A stretch of DNA of 64,000 nt from PWQG01 sp040882255 (GCA_040882255.1 JBBEBP010000023.1:237765-301764); one strand, 5' to 3'. Counted from the first letter of the stretch, positions 54,101-62,135 are shown. The notes: generated from the letters alone by a model not told the origin. Program-made: numbers and translations.

Positions 54101-54149
54101 GGACGAGGGTCAGATCGTCATGACGCTGGAGCTCGAGACTGCGGACTGA
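51108..54149 (+). CDS. AsmA-like DUF748 giant protein
   Basis: The 1013-residue protein has an N-terminal membrane anchor (WLWILLVLLLYTLGGFFLAPWLV) and long, beta-rich repeats with DUF748/AsmA-type patterns (VDNIDINPYTFTVTMEGLEV, then repeated IDLGLD and FNLGG segments). The C-terminal ~170 residues are helical and charged. AsmA-like proteins span the periplasm and are implicated in phospholipid transport to the outer membrane. The start is the ATG at 51108 after AGGAGG. Confidence 0.85.
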   Translation: MLERMRYWLGPRRPWLWILLVLLLYTLGGFFLAPWLVERQLVSLSAERVDLSTTVDNIDINPYTFTVTMEGLEVTDSEDAPLLALERLFVNYELSSLVRRAWTLEALHLIGLDVALQRYSDGDTNIGVIADRWETTAEPEEEEPEEEGGMVRLVIADLVVDSASLSLVDNVPATRFETRIDPLDLHVENLSTLPDENGDQSLILSMGDDAVLTWSGASSLNPLRSEGRITLQGPYPGLIHEYFQDQLPFTMSGGEVSAALDYRAGVGTDDSLSADITGIQFSMADTEMTAQNSGELLVSLREISLENGELRWPANTVSLDAVRLRGFAFHPVREEDGTINFVALVEEMTAGQNDAAADDPTAPADEPDPWRFSVGELTLEDWQIDFDDRVPETDASIDLGLDATLADISTVPDSQMQLNSSVEVASGGTLSMGGTLVALPELQFNGEVDLNDLELGFLQPYIQPVARISIDAGQVGADGTVALSVASQSYQGSASVSDLALTDQNENGLLFSIDSLQVNGIALQQSDEPGLDVNEIRLESPYARVEIDEDGSTNIGRVLVPSDAEAAGSDSADGSGETTEQETGAGMPIAVDSILVNGASADFADWSLPLPFSVAMTSLAGDISSLSTQSQQPASVALEGQVGEFGMVTISGELRPLALTEETQINLVFRNVGMPQMTPYVIDFAGREIDGGSLDLDLTYRIENSQLSGDNVVVMRDLVLGEEVSHPGAANLPLGIAVALLKDRNGVINLAVPVTGDVNDPEFNLGGVIGNAITTALTNIATSPFRFLAGLVGFEDDDLAVVEFAPGRSDVTPPQQEKLVNLAEALAQRPQLRLRVPPVYAEQADEEALAALLLDQRIESRVSSREEPSGRDQMTATAHRITVLEELLVEQGLVAEEMPVARFGDEPASAGSEETTTLAMLQLMNMVPAPDTGEARLDQPAYVDTLRNRLLEQQSVPREELEALARQRAETALAVIRESASGLEQQTSMADAREVGVGDEGQIVMTLELETAD

Positions 54150-54160
54150 TCACGGGTTAC

Positions 54161-54772
54161 TCATGACCTTCCTCCGTGGCGCACAACTTGAAAGTCTATC
54201 GGCTTGAAGACGAAATTGTTCGACTGTCCCGCAGAACATGAAGTCATCGCCACCACGAGCGGCATTTCGGCCCGGAAGCGAACGAAATCGCCAGCCTTGC
54301 TGAAAGGTGGAAGCACACGGAATTCACCAGTCATTGCATCCACTGCGACATGCATGAAGACGTTAAATGCGATGGGAATACGATCAACACCGATGCCATA
54401 AGGGACAAGCGCCGCCACGAGATTGCCCTCACAACCCGGCCGTCCTTCGTTCTCCCCGTAAATGATCCTGAAGGTATCCCTGGAGCACGGTGTCAACGTA
54501 AAGTCGTGTCGACCACAGGTATCCTCCAGAATGGTGAACATTGGCCGGCTCCGGTTTGAGTACAAGACATCGTCCGTCGTGAGCCACAGGCGCGAGGCAT
54601 AATCCAGCGAACGGCCCGAAGACAGATACTCATTACGATCCTCCCGGCCAAACGCGACCAGGTCGCTTACTTGCTGCCCTTCCGGATCGATGATCACCAG
54701 TTCATCTCCAGCATCCAGCTCTACCGTTTGCGCTGAGCAGGGAGGGATTCTGACTGTTTCCGCCGCGTTCAT
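54161..54772 (-). CDS. DUF1989 (urea-carboxylase-associated) protein
   Basis: This 203-residue protein matches DUF1989: DAGDELVIIDPEGQQVSDLVAF, then TILEDTCGRHDFTLTPC and PYGIGVDRIPIAFNVFMHV. The family includes subunits of carboxyguanidine deiminases and proteins encoded beside urea carboxylase. The start at 54772 follows AAGGAG and overlaps the upstream stop (ATGA). Carrying the metal-binding residues (Cys, His) it may act on a guanidine- or urea-like compound made by its partner; this is inferred. Confidence 0.85.
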   Translation of the reverse strand: MNAAETVRIPPCSAQTVELDAGDELVIIDPEGQQVSDLVAFGREDRNEYLSSGRSLDYASRLWLTTDDVLYSNRSRPMFTILEDTCGRHDFTLTPCSRDTFRIIYGENEGRPGCEGNLVAALVPYGIGVDRIPIAFNVFMHVAVDAMTGEFRVLPPFSKAGDFVRFRAEMPLVVAMTSCSAGQSNNFVFKPIDFQVVRHGGRS

Positions 54773-55485
54773 GGCTGCTCCTTGAAATCGAAGGGACACT
54801 TCCAGTCAGCTTCGACTTCACGACCACCGTACTGCCTGGCCTCACTGGCTTCACCATAATCTGCCAGATTGGGGTTCACGGCCCCTTGCAGCTCGATATC
54901 ACGAGCACGCGTCGCCTTTTGCATTTTCTCAAAGCGTCCATCGGTCCTGAGTTTGACGAACTGGCGATGAGAATTGAATACAAGCGCCGGGTGGGTGAAT
55001 CGCCGGGCGAGTCGCGATGCACGCGAGTGGAGCCCGATCACGAAGAACGGATGCTCCGCAACGCTGAGACTGAATAGCGGGCTATCGGTATCGTCACTGA
55101 CATCGCTGGCAGTACTATTGCCTGCTTGAACGTCAAGGTTTCGGAGTCGCCATAGCTGTGACCACAGAAGGGTTTCAAAACGAATTTCACTGATATGGAA
55201 CGGTCCATTGAATATCGCGACGTAGGAATGAACTATGGTTTCGTCACAAGCACGCGATTCGATCCTTGTGACAAATCGAGTAAGCCTCTTCAGAATGGAG
55301 GCGTCATTGCTGCGGTCACCCAATGTGCCGAGTTCATGTGTTTCAATTGCGCCACGGGCCAAAGCTGACTTCGCCCCTACACAAGGGTAGGCGTCGTCAT
55401 CTATGAAATCCAGAAACCGCTCGCCCGGATCCAGAGAGAGTACTGGGTTCAGTCTATTCGCCCGATGAGCTGGATTGCTTAACAT
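54769..55485 (-). CDS. YqcI/YcgG family protein (GntA-related N-hydroxylase family)
   Basis: The 238-residue protein has the YqcI/YcgG fingerprints: DDAYPCVGAKSALARG, FNGPFHISEIRFETLLW, HPFFVIGLHSRASRLARRF, LQGAVNPNLADYGEASEARQYGG and WKCPF. A characterised relative (GntA) is a haem-dependent guanidine-compound N-hydroxylase in guanitoxin biosynthesis. The other guanitoxin genes are absent here, so the substrate is unknown. Translation is coupled to DUF1989. Confidence 0.85.
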   Translation of the reverse strand: MLSNPAHRANRLNPVLSLDPGERFLDFIDDDAYPCVGAKSALARGAIETHELGTLGDRSNDASILKRLTRFVTRIESRACDETIVHSYVAIFNGPFHISEIRFETLLWSQLWRLRNLDVQAGNSTASDVSDDTDSPLFSLSVAEHPFFVIGLHSRASRLARRFTHPALVFNSHRQFVKLRTDGRFEKMQKATRARDIELQGAVNPNLADYGEASEARQYGGREVEADWKCPFDFKEQP

Positions 55486-55995
55486 AACTTGCTCCCTGAT
55501 TCGCTAGTTGACAAAAGCAACAGGCGGCGGCTGGGATAGCCTGAGCCTGCATACGATCAAAGCCTAGCGTGCGTAGCGGGAAAGGTATGTGCGACTACGC
55601 GCTTAACAGTTAGCAGTTAACGGCGGCATTGGTACTCGCTTCGCGACCACGGGCACCGGCCCGGCTGACCTGCTGACCCTGGTCCTCTTCTTCAGTCTGC
55701 TGCGGCTGTCGGCGACCCCGGGCAGATCTGCGGTAGCGTGACAACGATCACGGCTCCGACTCGCAAATCTTCTGTACTATTGACTCCGACAGAGAGTCTC
55801 AGTACTGTTCGCAGTGAGTTGAATGCAATTCGAGAGCCACAGGAACCGCCCGCTCCATAATGAGCATTGTCGAACACGTAGTCGGTGCGGTATCGCACCA
55901 GCTCATTATCCTGTGCCGGCCTCCTCATGCGCCTTCAGGGCGCGCTTGCAACCTCAATTCCATACGCTTTCGAGTATCTTCAAGAGGAGACTGCG
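55486..55995. other. 510-bp intergenic region with possible gene remnant
   Basis: This region contains the promoter of the YqcI gene (minus) and of the metalloprotease (plus). In one plus-strand frame (about 55618-55740) a Leu-rich tail reads GPADLLTLVLFFSLLRLS with no start codon, like the end of a membrane-anchored protein. I treat it as a possible remnant. An open minus-strand frame here is not a recognised gene. Confidence 0.4.
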
Positions 55996-56796
55996 GTGCG
56001 AACAGCCACGTGTGCACGACTGCCTGTGCTGGCGCTGGTACTGACCGGCCTCCTGCCACTTGTGTTTCTACTGCCTGCCAATGCCAATGAAGACGGCTAT
56101 CGCCTGCTCGAACTGGACGGCTACAAGGTAAAGTGGGGAGACCGGCGGTTGGGAGTGGCGGCCAGCGTCAGTTACGCCTTTGCCAGAGAGAATCTGCGCT
56201 TCGATGATGCGATCAATTGCGGGAATCTTGCACCGATTGACGTGCTTGTTGGCGAGAATCTCTCCATGGAGAGCCTGGCGCGCGAAACCGTGGCGGCGTT
56301 CCGGGTCTGGGAGCGCGCTGCGGCTCTGTCATTTCACGAGGTCAGCGATGCGCGGCATGCAGATATCGTCCTCGGTGCCCAGGGGCAGCCGAGAGGCCAG
56401 GCATTCGCCAACGTATCGTACGCGTCGGATCCTGAGGAAGGTGTGCGCGCTATAGAGCAGTCGCTGGTGTGTCTGAATCCCGACCACGGGTGGAAAGTCG
56501 GGTTTGATGGCGATGAGGATGTCTACGACATCCGTTATACGCTGATTCACGAGATCGGTCATGCCATCGGTCTGGACCATCCCGGGCCATCCGGACAAGT
56601 GATGGCGTTTCGCTACACCGAGGCCTTCGATGACCTGCAGACCGGCGATTTACGCGGTATCCGGCGGCTCTACGGCCCTGCCACCGGTGACTTCGACAAC
56701 CCTCTGGCCGAAAAACTGACCGGGGCTCCAGCCGATAAACCGGGAAGTGATTCCGTGATGGCCACGAGCGGGCGCGCTCTGAGCAGCGCCGACTAG
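55996..56796 (+). CDS. Secreted matrixin-type metalloprotease
   Basis: The 266-residue protein has a signal peptide (LALVLTGLLPLVFLLPANA), and the zinc-binding motif HEIGHAIGLDH near residues 185-195 followed by a Met-turn (VMAF), which together define matrixin/metzincin peptidases. No haemopexin-like domain follows. The GTG start at 55996 is chosen because AGAGGAGA precedes it and the signal peptide begins there. The C-terminal ~40 residues are a tail. The substrate is unknown. Confidence 0.85.
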   Translation: MRTATCARLPVLALVLTGLLPLVFLLPANANEDGYRLLELDGYKVKWGDRRLGVAASVSYAFARENLRFDDAINCGNLAPIDVLVGENLSMESLARETVAAFRVWERAAALSFHEVSDARHADIVLGAQGQPRGQAFANVSYASDPEEGVRAIEQSLVCLNPDHGWKVGFDGDEDVYDIRYTLIHEIGHAIGLDHPGPSGQVMAFRYTEAFDDLQTGDLRGIRRLYGPATGDFDNPLAEKLTGAPADKPGSDSVMATSGRALSSAD

Positions 56797-56810
56797 CCGG
56801 CAAAAGCCGG
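56797..56810. terminator. Small hairpin between convergent genes
   Basis: CCGGC-AAAA-GCCGG between the protease and the nuclease-fold gene; a weak terminator candidate without T-tract. Confidence 0.35.
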
Positions 56811-56845
56811 GCGGCGGCGTACAAGCTGATCAGACCCGAAAAAAA

Positions 56846-57910
56846 TCAGGCCTCCGCTTTCTGCCTGCCATCTTCGATCTTCTCGTCTACCCGCTCCGCT
56901 TCCGCCCCATCTGCATCCGGTTCGTCCTGCTCGGCTTCTGCTTCATGCTCCAGACTCAATTCGATAAGGATGGGAAAATGATCCGAACCCCAGGCAGGCC
57001 CCCTCTTCATACGGACGAGCTTGAAATGATCGGAGTGAAAGACGTGATCAAGCGGCCAGCGCAGTAGCGGATTTCCGGCATTGAAGGTGCTGTACATCCC
57101 CCGCCCGACGCGAGGGTCGAGCAGACCACTGGCTTTCTGGAAAAGGTGCGTGGTATGGGACCAGGCGACATCGTTGAAGTCCCCGGCAATGATTGTCGGT
57201 CTATCGCGCTTTTCCGTCTCCCGGCCCAGAATCAGCAATTCCGCATCCCGCTCCGTCGTCTCCGTCGCGTACTTCGGGTTCGGTGGATCGGGATGGACGA
57301 AGTGCATGAAGACCCGGTCATCCGAAGGCAGCACCACCTGCATGTGCATCGAGGGGATGCCGTCTTTCAGAATAAAGCGGATTTCGGGATCGATCAACTC
57401 CAGTCGACTGTGCAGAAGCATACCGTAGGTATTGTCCAGCGGATTCTTGAGTGTGTATGGATAGTCCTGCTCCAATGCCCTGAGTGCTTGCTCCCACCAA
57501 TCGTCGGTCTCCACGGTCAGGATCACGTCAGGGTCAAGCTCGCGCACGATATCCAGAAACGCTTCAGACTCCCGGTTGTCCATCAACACGTTGGCAACCA
57601 GCAGCTTGAGGTTGGCATCTTGGGAAAGCGATTCAGCCGTCAATACCTGCTTGGGCATCAACACCGTATACGGGAACATCTTCACTACCTGATATCCGAC
57701 CGCCAGCACCAGCAGCCCAAGGACAACGGATTCGTGGGTGCGGTGCGCATCCCAGAAGTAGACATAGAGAGCAAGAAGCGCAATGCCAACAATGGTGAAC
57801 TGCGCTCTTGGAAAATCGAGAACGCGAATCCACCATTGATCGAAACGCAGCAGCGGAAGGGCCGTTACGATCACCACAATCAATGCCGAAATGATCAGCG
57901 CTATTTTCAT
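56846..57910 (-). CDS. Membrane-bound endonuclease/exonuclease/phosphatase-fold protein
   Basis: The 354-residue protein has about three membrane segments in the first ~95 residues and then an EEP catalytic domain: LKLLVANVLMDN, TVETDDWWEQAL, IIAGDFNDVAWSHT (catalytic Asp/Asn) and the terminal GSDHFPI. The family hydrolyses phosphodiesters or phosphomonoesters, such as nucleic acids or lipids. A Glu-rich C-terminal tail follows. The start at 57910 (MKIALI) marks the first membrane segment. Confidence 0.85.
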   Translation of the reverse strand: MKIALIISALIVVIVTALPLLRFDQWWIRVLDFPRAQFTIVGIALLALYVYFWDAHRTHESVVLGLLVLAVGYQVVKMFPYTVLMPKQVLTAESLSQDANLKLLVANVLMDNRESEAFLDIVRELDPDVILTVETDDWWEQALRALEQDYPYTLKNPLDNTYGMLLHSRLELIDPEIRFILKDGIPSMHMQVVLPSDDRVFMHFVHPDPPNPKYATETTERDAELLILGRETEKRDRPTIIAGDFNDVAWSHTTHLFQKASGLLDPRVGRGMYSTFNAGNPLLRWPLDHVFHSDHFKLVRMKRGPAWGSDHFPILIELSLEHEAEAEQDEPDADGAEAERVDEKIEDGRQKAEA

Positions 57911-57979
57911 GGCATGCCAATAGCCCCACGACAGGTACGTAATTGCTGTATTATCACGCCGATTTCCGCTCAACCACCG

Positions 57980-58138
57980 TTAGTTAGTGGCATCCTCAAA
58001 GGCATCGCCCGCCCCCTCTGCCGCGTCATCAATTTCCTCACCCGTCTGCTCGAGAGGACCTTCATCCTCGCAGGCGACCAGCGTGAACATGAAGGTACTC
58101 GCGAGTATGGCGGCTGTCACGGTTCTGCTGATTCTCAT
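57980..58138 (-). CDS. Small lipoprotein (52 aa)
   Basis: This short gene reads MRISRTVTAAILASTF, then LVACEDEGPLEQTGEEIDD, so it is a lipoprotein with lipobox LVAC and a Gly/Asp/Glu-rich mature tail, similar to entericidin-like peptides. Its Shine-Dalgarno GGAGGAG is ideal. It lies 69 bases upstream of the nuclease-fold gene on the same strand. No function is known; membrane stress is plausible. Confidence 0.75.
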   Translation of the reverse strand: MRISRTVTAAILASTFMFTLVACEDEGPLEQTGEEIDDAAEGAGDAFEDATN

Positions 58139-58311
58139 GATGTTTCTCCTCCAGTTACCAGTAGGGTTAATTCAGATTCTGACAGCAGATAGCGGAATGG
58201 TCTGTTCGCTTCCGAGCAGACTGGCCCATCGATTTGGAAGAGACTTCTGATACGTGTCTGTGGAAGCGGATCGGCGCCCACACACATCACACCAATGCGA
58301 GGGGAAACGCC

Positions 58312-58599
58312 ATGAGCAAAGCAGCCAGTGAAAAACATACCACTACAGACAGTTTGTCAGAACGGGCCCACGAGTCGGTGGACCAGATCGCCAGAACTGC
58401 GGGCAAAGGCGGAAAAAGAATCCGTGATGAGGCAGCCGGTGCGGAGGCCCGTGCCAGGCAGGTCGGCCGAAACGCCCGGGACCGCTCCGACGAAGCCCTG
58501 CACTCCATCAGCGTCTTCGTACAGGACAACCCCGTGACCTCACTGGGCGTTGCGTTTACCGCAGGAGCACTGTTGTCTGCCTTGAAGCGTCGTTCATAA
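58312..58599 (+). CDS. DUF883-like (ElaB/YqjD type) protein
   Basis: This 95-residue protein is helical and charged, with a C-terminal membrane-like segment (TSLGVAFTAGALLSAL) ending in KRRS, typical of ElaB/YqjD/DUF883 proteins that bind the inner membrane and ribosomes. The start at 58312 follows GAGGGG. It is a stress-associated family. Confidence 0.75.
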   Translation: MSKAASEKHTTTDSLSERAHESVDQIARTAGKGGKRIRDEAAGAEARARQVGRNARDRSDEALHSISVFVQDNPVTSLGVAFTAGALLSALKRRS

Positions 58600-58666
58600 A
58601 ATTCGATTGCAACCCGTAACGGGCACCTCTCACTACTTAATGACCTCTACGCGGCCTTCGTGGCCT

Positions 58667-59854
58667 TCAGGGCATGTCATCGTGGTGGCTCAGCGTGTGT
58701 ACCAGGCTGGCCTTGATCTCGCTCCAGATCGCTACGAAGAACGCGGTCAGCGGAACCGCGAGTACCATACCTATAATACCGCCCAGAGCGGTACCCCAGA
58801 AAAACAGTGAAATAACCACAAGCGCGGGATGCAGACCCGAACGGTTGGCCATGATTTTCGGTGTCAGCAGCCAGCCTTCCACAAATTGAACCGCCGCGAA
58901 AACCAGGCCGGTCAGGACCAGCAGCTCGGTTCCGCCATCCGGCTGCATATAGGCCATAGGCAAGACCACCAGCAAGCCGATCAGGCTACCCAGGTAGGGC
59001 ACGATATTCAGCAGCCCCAATACCAACCCGGCAAGCACGCCGAAATCCAGGCCTATTACCGTAAAACCGATGGCATATAAAGCACCCATAAAAACAGCGA
59101 TCATCAACTGGCCCTGAAAGAACGCCGTAACGTATTCGACGAATAGCTCCAGAAAATACAGGGTTTTATTCCGGGTGTGCGTGTGAAAAATGGATAGCAA
59201 CTCGTATGCCTTGTCCCGGAGTGAATCGCCGGAGAGCAGGGCAAAGAACAGGAACAGGGGAACGAAGCCGATACTTACCAGCAAACCCACATAGGACATG
59301 ATCACCGCGCCCGGATCTTGCACTCCTGGCACAACTGACTCGGACTCCTCCCCACCGCCGCTTTCCATGCGCGCGGATATCATGGAAGTGATTTCGGGAA
59401 AGTAATAGGTGTAATACTCTTGCCACCCTGCCAGTGTCTCGGGCAATACCGTCATCAACTGAACCGCCTGACCGACCACGGTGGGGACAAGCGCGAGAAT
59501 CAGACCTCCCAAACCCAGGAAGAAGACCACCAGCACAACAACGACGGCCAGCAAATGTTGTAGATGGAGCCGTCGCTCCAGGAATTTCACCACGGGATAG
59601 AGTACCAGCGCGAGAATTCCAGCCAGAGCCAATGATGCAAGCAGGTTGTAGAACACACCCAGCAGCCAGCTGAATGACCACACAATGACTCCGACCAGCG
59701 CGCCGAGTGCAACCAGACTCGATAGCACTGCGGTATAGCGAAAAAGGCGTAGCTGGAATGCATTGAACAGACGTTTGTCCGGTCCATGTGCTGCTGGCTT
59801 GCGACCGGAAACCTGCGCCTCGCCAGCCTGGCGTTCCTCCATGTGCGCGGGCAT
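58667..59854 (-). CDS. AI-2E family transporter
   Basis: The 395-residue membrane protein has the AI-2E (UPF0118) pattern: two N-terminal transmembrane segments (FRYTAVLSSLVALGALVGVIVW), a loop, then a C-terminal bundle with LLVVLPMAYMQP and WGTALGGIIGMVLAVPLTAFF. Family transporters export autoinducer-2 or sodium; the substrate here is unknown. The ATG at 59854 follows AGGAG. It is intact; a fragment lies at 47041. Confidence 0.88.
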   Translation of the reverse strand: MPAHMEERQAGEAQVSGRKPAAHGPDKRLFNAFQLRLFRYTAVLSSLVALGALVGVIVWSFSWLLGVFYNLLASLALAGILALVLYPVVKFLERRLHLQHLLAVVVVLVVFFLGLGGLILALVPTVVGQAVQLMTVLPETLAGWQEYYTYYFPEITSMISARMESGGGEESESVVPGVQDPGAVIMSYVGLLVSIGFVPLFLFFALLSGDSLRDKAYELLSIFHTHTRNKTLYFLELFVEYVTAFFQGQLMIAVFMGALYAIGFTVIGLDFGVLAGLVLGLLNIVPYLGSLIGLLVVLPMAYMQPDGGTELLVLTGLVFAAVQFVEGWLLTPKIMANRSGLHPALVVISLFFWGTALGGIIGMVLAVPLTAFFVAIWSEIKASLVHTLSHHDDMP

Positions 59855-59868
59855 TGCGTACTCCTGCG

Positions 59869-59988
59869 TCAGTTGTTCATGAGAGTACCGAATACGAATA
59901 GTAGCAGTACAAAGAACGCCACGGTAGAAGCTGCGGCCAGCTTGTCTCTTCCTTCCTGCCTGACTTCACTTTCGTCTCGTTGTGTCAT
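59869..59988 (-). CDS. Possible 39-aa membrane peptide
   Basis: A 39-codon frame starts at the ATG at 59988 with a charged N-terminus (TQRDESEVRQEGRDKLAAAS) and one membrane segment (TVAFFVLLLFVFGTL). It lies between the CsbD-like gene, overlapping it by 23 bases, and the AI-2E gene 14 bases on. The upstream frame is not protein-like. Plausible as a small membrane protein of this cluster; no family was recognised. Confidence 0.5.
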   Translation of the reverse strand: MTQRDESEVRQEGRDKLAAASTVAFFVLLLFVFGTLMNN

Positions 59989-60139
59989 TGAGATCTGCAA
60001 GAACGGCACCAGACTTCCCGTCATTCTTCTCGGGTTTACCTGTCGAATCGGTGCCCTTATCATCGGCCACCTTTTTGGTAAATTCCTTTTCTTTTCGCTT
60101 CGCCTCTTCTGCATGGCCTTTGATCTTGTTTCGATTCAT
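59966..60139 (-). CDS. CsbD-like protein (copy 2)
   Basis: A 57-codon frame reads NRNKIKGHAEEAKRKEKEFT and KKVADDKGTDSTGKPEKNDG, close to the CsbD family but with weaker spacing. Shine-Dalgarno GGAG is 8 bases upstream of its ATG at 60139. It is upstream of the AI-2E gene in the same direction. Function as a stress protein is inferred. Easy to miss because it is short. Confidence 0.7.
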   Translation of the reverse strand: MNRNKIKGHAEEAKRKEKEFTKKVADDKGTDSTGKPEKNDGKSGAVLADLNDTTRRK

Positions 60140-60507
60140 GATATGAGCTCCAGACGCTTGTCGCTTCGGGTCCTGCGTCTTACCGTGAACTCACGTGGAC
60201 GCAGGGTGAAACTTAAAAGATACTGGAGGCTCAAGTTCGGGTATGTCTGCTGTCCCACCTAAGCATGGTCATCTGTTCCACAATTGTGAACGGACACGGA
60301 CACATGAGCTTCATCAACACCCGTTTTCCTATTACATAATACGTATGTATGAGCGACTACGAACAGACTCCAGATCGTTCTGTTACATAAATTGGCGGGG
60401 CTTTAAGATTTCGGTTACTGCGGTAATAAATGTCCGTTACAGGAACGCGTCGATAACTGACGGCGGATTCAGACCGTACTTAATAGTTGTTCAACAAGGA
60501 TACTCTC
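60140..60507. other. Intergenic region upstream of OM remnant
   Basis: These 368 bases lie between a minus-strand CsbD-like gene and a plus-strand remnant. No extra gene was found; a T/A-rich patch near 60330-60350 might be a promoter. Confidence 0.35.
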
Positions 60508-60717
60508 ATGAACGTTTTTACACCTGCGGCAATCACATTATGTATTCTTGACAACATATCACTGGCAGCACCCGCACAATCATCAGAATCTGGACCCGAA
60601 CAGGACGACCGGGAATTCGGTATTTCGGGAACCGGCAGTAGCGACCGGGACCCGGGTAGCCGAAGGTTCGGCGTGCCCGGGTCGTGTGATCCGGGCGTCC
60701 GGTCTTTCAAACGAGGC
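60508..60717 (+). pseudogene. Truncated outer-membrane-protein-like gene
   Basis: It starts with AAGGAT Shine-Dalgarno and a signal-peptide-like start (FTPAAITLCILDNISLAAPA), then REFGISGTGSSDRDPGS, resembling the N-terminus of small outer-membrane beta-barrel proteins. Downstream the frame runs into the antisense of the OmpA-like gene, so most of the protein is missing. Decayed rather than functional is the preferred reading. Confidence 0.5.
60649..60683. repeat. GC-rich hairpin
   Basis: GACCCGGG (60649-60656) is inverted as CCCGGGTC (60676-60683), with an inner stem GCCGAA/TTCGGC. It lies at the 3' end of the OmpA-like transcript and may act as a terminator or simply mark the breakpoint of the remnant. 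Confidence 0.55.
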
Positions 60718-61685
60718 TACTGTGGATTCTCGATGATGATCTCGACACGACGGTTCTGTTGGCGTCCCGTTGCCCTGCCGTTGTCAGCCACTGGCCGATC
60801 CATACCCAGGCCTGATGCGGTGAGGCGCTGCGAGGCGACTCCGTGCTGCGACAGGTAGTCTTTTACCGATTCGGCGCGGCGCTGGGACAAGTCCTGATTG
60901 TATCCCGGATCGCCCACGTTATCGGTATGCCCCTCGATCTGCACACGCCGTTCCGGATACTGCTTCAGGAAGGCCACCAGGTTGTCCAGATTGGCATTGC
61001 CTCCTCCCTGGAGTTGCGCACTTCCGGTGGCAAACAGTACATCACCCAGGGAAAGAACCAGACCACGGTCAGTTACTTCCGCCTGCAGTTCATCAATCTG
61101 ACGCTGGTATTCCTCTGCCTGTCGTGCCGCAGCAGCCGTCAATTCAGCTGCTGAACTCTGCGCGGCATCCGCCGCGTTGCGCGCCTGAGAGGCATCGCTG
61201 CGCGCCCGATTTGCCGCGTCACGGCTGCGAGCGGCATCATCCCGTGCCTGATTGGCTTCGCTACGGGACCGGGCAGCATCGTTCCGGGCCCTGTCCGCCT
61301 CACGAGTGCGTGCCTGCAGCCGCAACGCCTCACGCTCTTCCGCGAGCCGGGCGCGTTGCTGCTCTGCATATCGCGTGGCAGCCCTGGCCTCGGCAATCGA
61401 CACGGCCCGGCCCGCCATATAGACACGGTGCGTACCCAGCGCCTCCTCGTCTTCTGACAGCGGCTGCTCGGCAATACGTACTGCGGCCTCCGCCTCCCTG
61501 AGTTCCAGCCGGGCATGATTGGCCACATTCGGATCATTCTGCAGCGCGGTCAACGAGCTTCGCGCTTCTGCGGCACCCCGTGGGCTTTCCGGAGCCGAAG
61601 CGCACGAGGCGATCACCAGTGTTGAGCACACCAGTCCGGCAAACACCAGCAGACGCTGTATTTCTCGAGCAGTCAGGATTTTCAT
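60717..61685 (-). CDS. DUF4398-OmpA lipoprotein
   Basis: The 322-residue lipoprotein (lipobox IASC near residue 28) has an N-terminal DUF4398-like helical region, a long Arg/Ala/Asp-rich coiled segment (about 105-195), and a C-terminal OmpA-like peptidoglycan-binding domain with IEGHTDNVGDPGYNQDLSQR and the Asp/Arg that grip the diaminopimelate. It tethers the outer membrane to peptidoglycan. Translation is coupled to the upstream lipoprotein by ATGA. Confidence 0.9.
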   Translation of the reverse strand: MKILTAREIQRLLVFAGLVCSTLVIASCASAPESPRGAAEARSSLTALQNDPNVANHARLELREAEAAVRIAEQPLSEDEEALGTHRVYMAGRAVSIAEARAATRYAEQQRARLAEEREALRLQARTREADRARNDAARSRSEANQARDDAARSRDAANRARSDASQARNAADAAQSSAAELTAAAARQAEEYQRQIDELQAEVTDRGLVLSLGDVLFATGSAQLQGGGNANLDNLVAFLKQYPERRVQIEGHTDNVGDPGYNQDLSQRRAESVKDYLSQHGVASQRLTASGLGMDRPVADNGRATGRQQNRRVEIIIENPQ

Positions 61686-62083
61686 CGTTGACCTCCTGTG
61701 CGACGCATCTCTTCGACCAGCGCCTCGGAGCCGCGAGTCATTTCCCGGTTGATTTCCGCCGCTTTCGCAGACTCTGTTCGCGCTGACGCAAGCTCCGCCG
61801 CGATGAGAGACTCCCTGGCAGTACGCTCAGCCTCAACCATCCGTTCATCGTTGACGTAGCGCTCAGCCATCACCAGCTTTTCGTGTGCTTCATCCAGCTC
61901 GGCTCCTGCGTACTGTCTTGCACCAGCCTGCTCGGCTCCGGAGATTGCCTGTCTGGCGGCCGTTATGGAAGCCACAGGTGCAGGCGGAGCCGAAGCACAG
62001 GCGCCCAGCATAATGACTGCCATAAACAGACCCAGGGCGCCGCAAATGCGACCGGCGGATGTCCGTTTCTTTAATTGAGTCAT
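61682..62083 (-). CDS. DUF4398 lipoprotein
   Basis: The 133-residue lipoprotein has lipobox LGAC (near residue 28) and a single DUF4398 helical domain (ITAARQAISGAEQAGARQYAG, then LDEAHEKLVMAERY). It probably forms a periplasmic complex with the OmpA-DUF4398 protein encoded immediately downstream. The function is unknown. Confidence 0.85.
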   Translation of the reverse strand: MTQLKKRTSAGRICGALGLFMAVIMLGACASAPPAPVASITAARQAISGAEQAGARQYAGAELDEAHEKLVMAERYVNDERMVEAERTARESLIAAELASARTESAKAAEINREMTRGSEALVEEMRRTGGQR

Positions 62084-62135
62084 GTTGCACCTCCTCTATT
62101 GAAAATTAATATGAGACAAATGGAACTGCAGAATC

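Noticed and set aside
54769..55485. Complete guanitoxin biosynthesis cluster
   Set aside because: Only a GntA-family relative is present; the other enzymes of that pathway are not in the window.
55692..55928. 78-residue minus-strand open frame
   Set aside because: No signal, domain or Shine-Dalgarno; its composition looks random and it lies in a promoter-containing gap.
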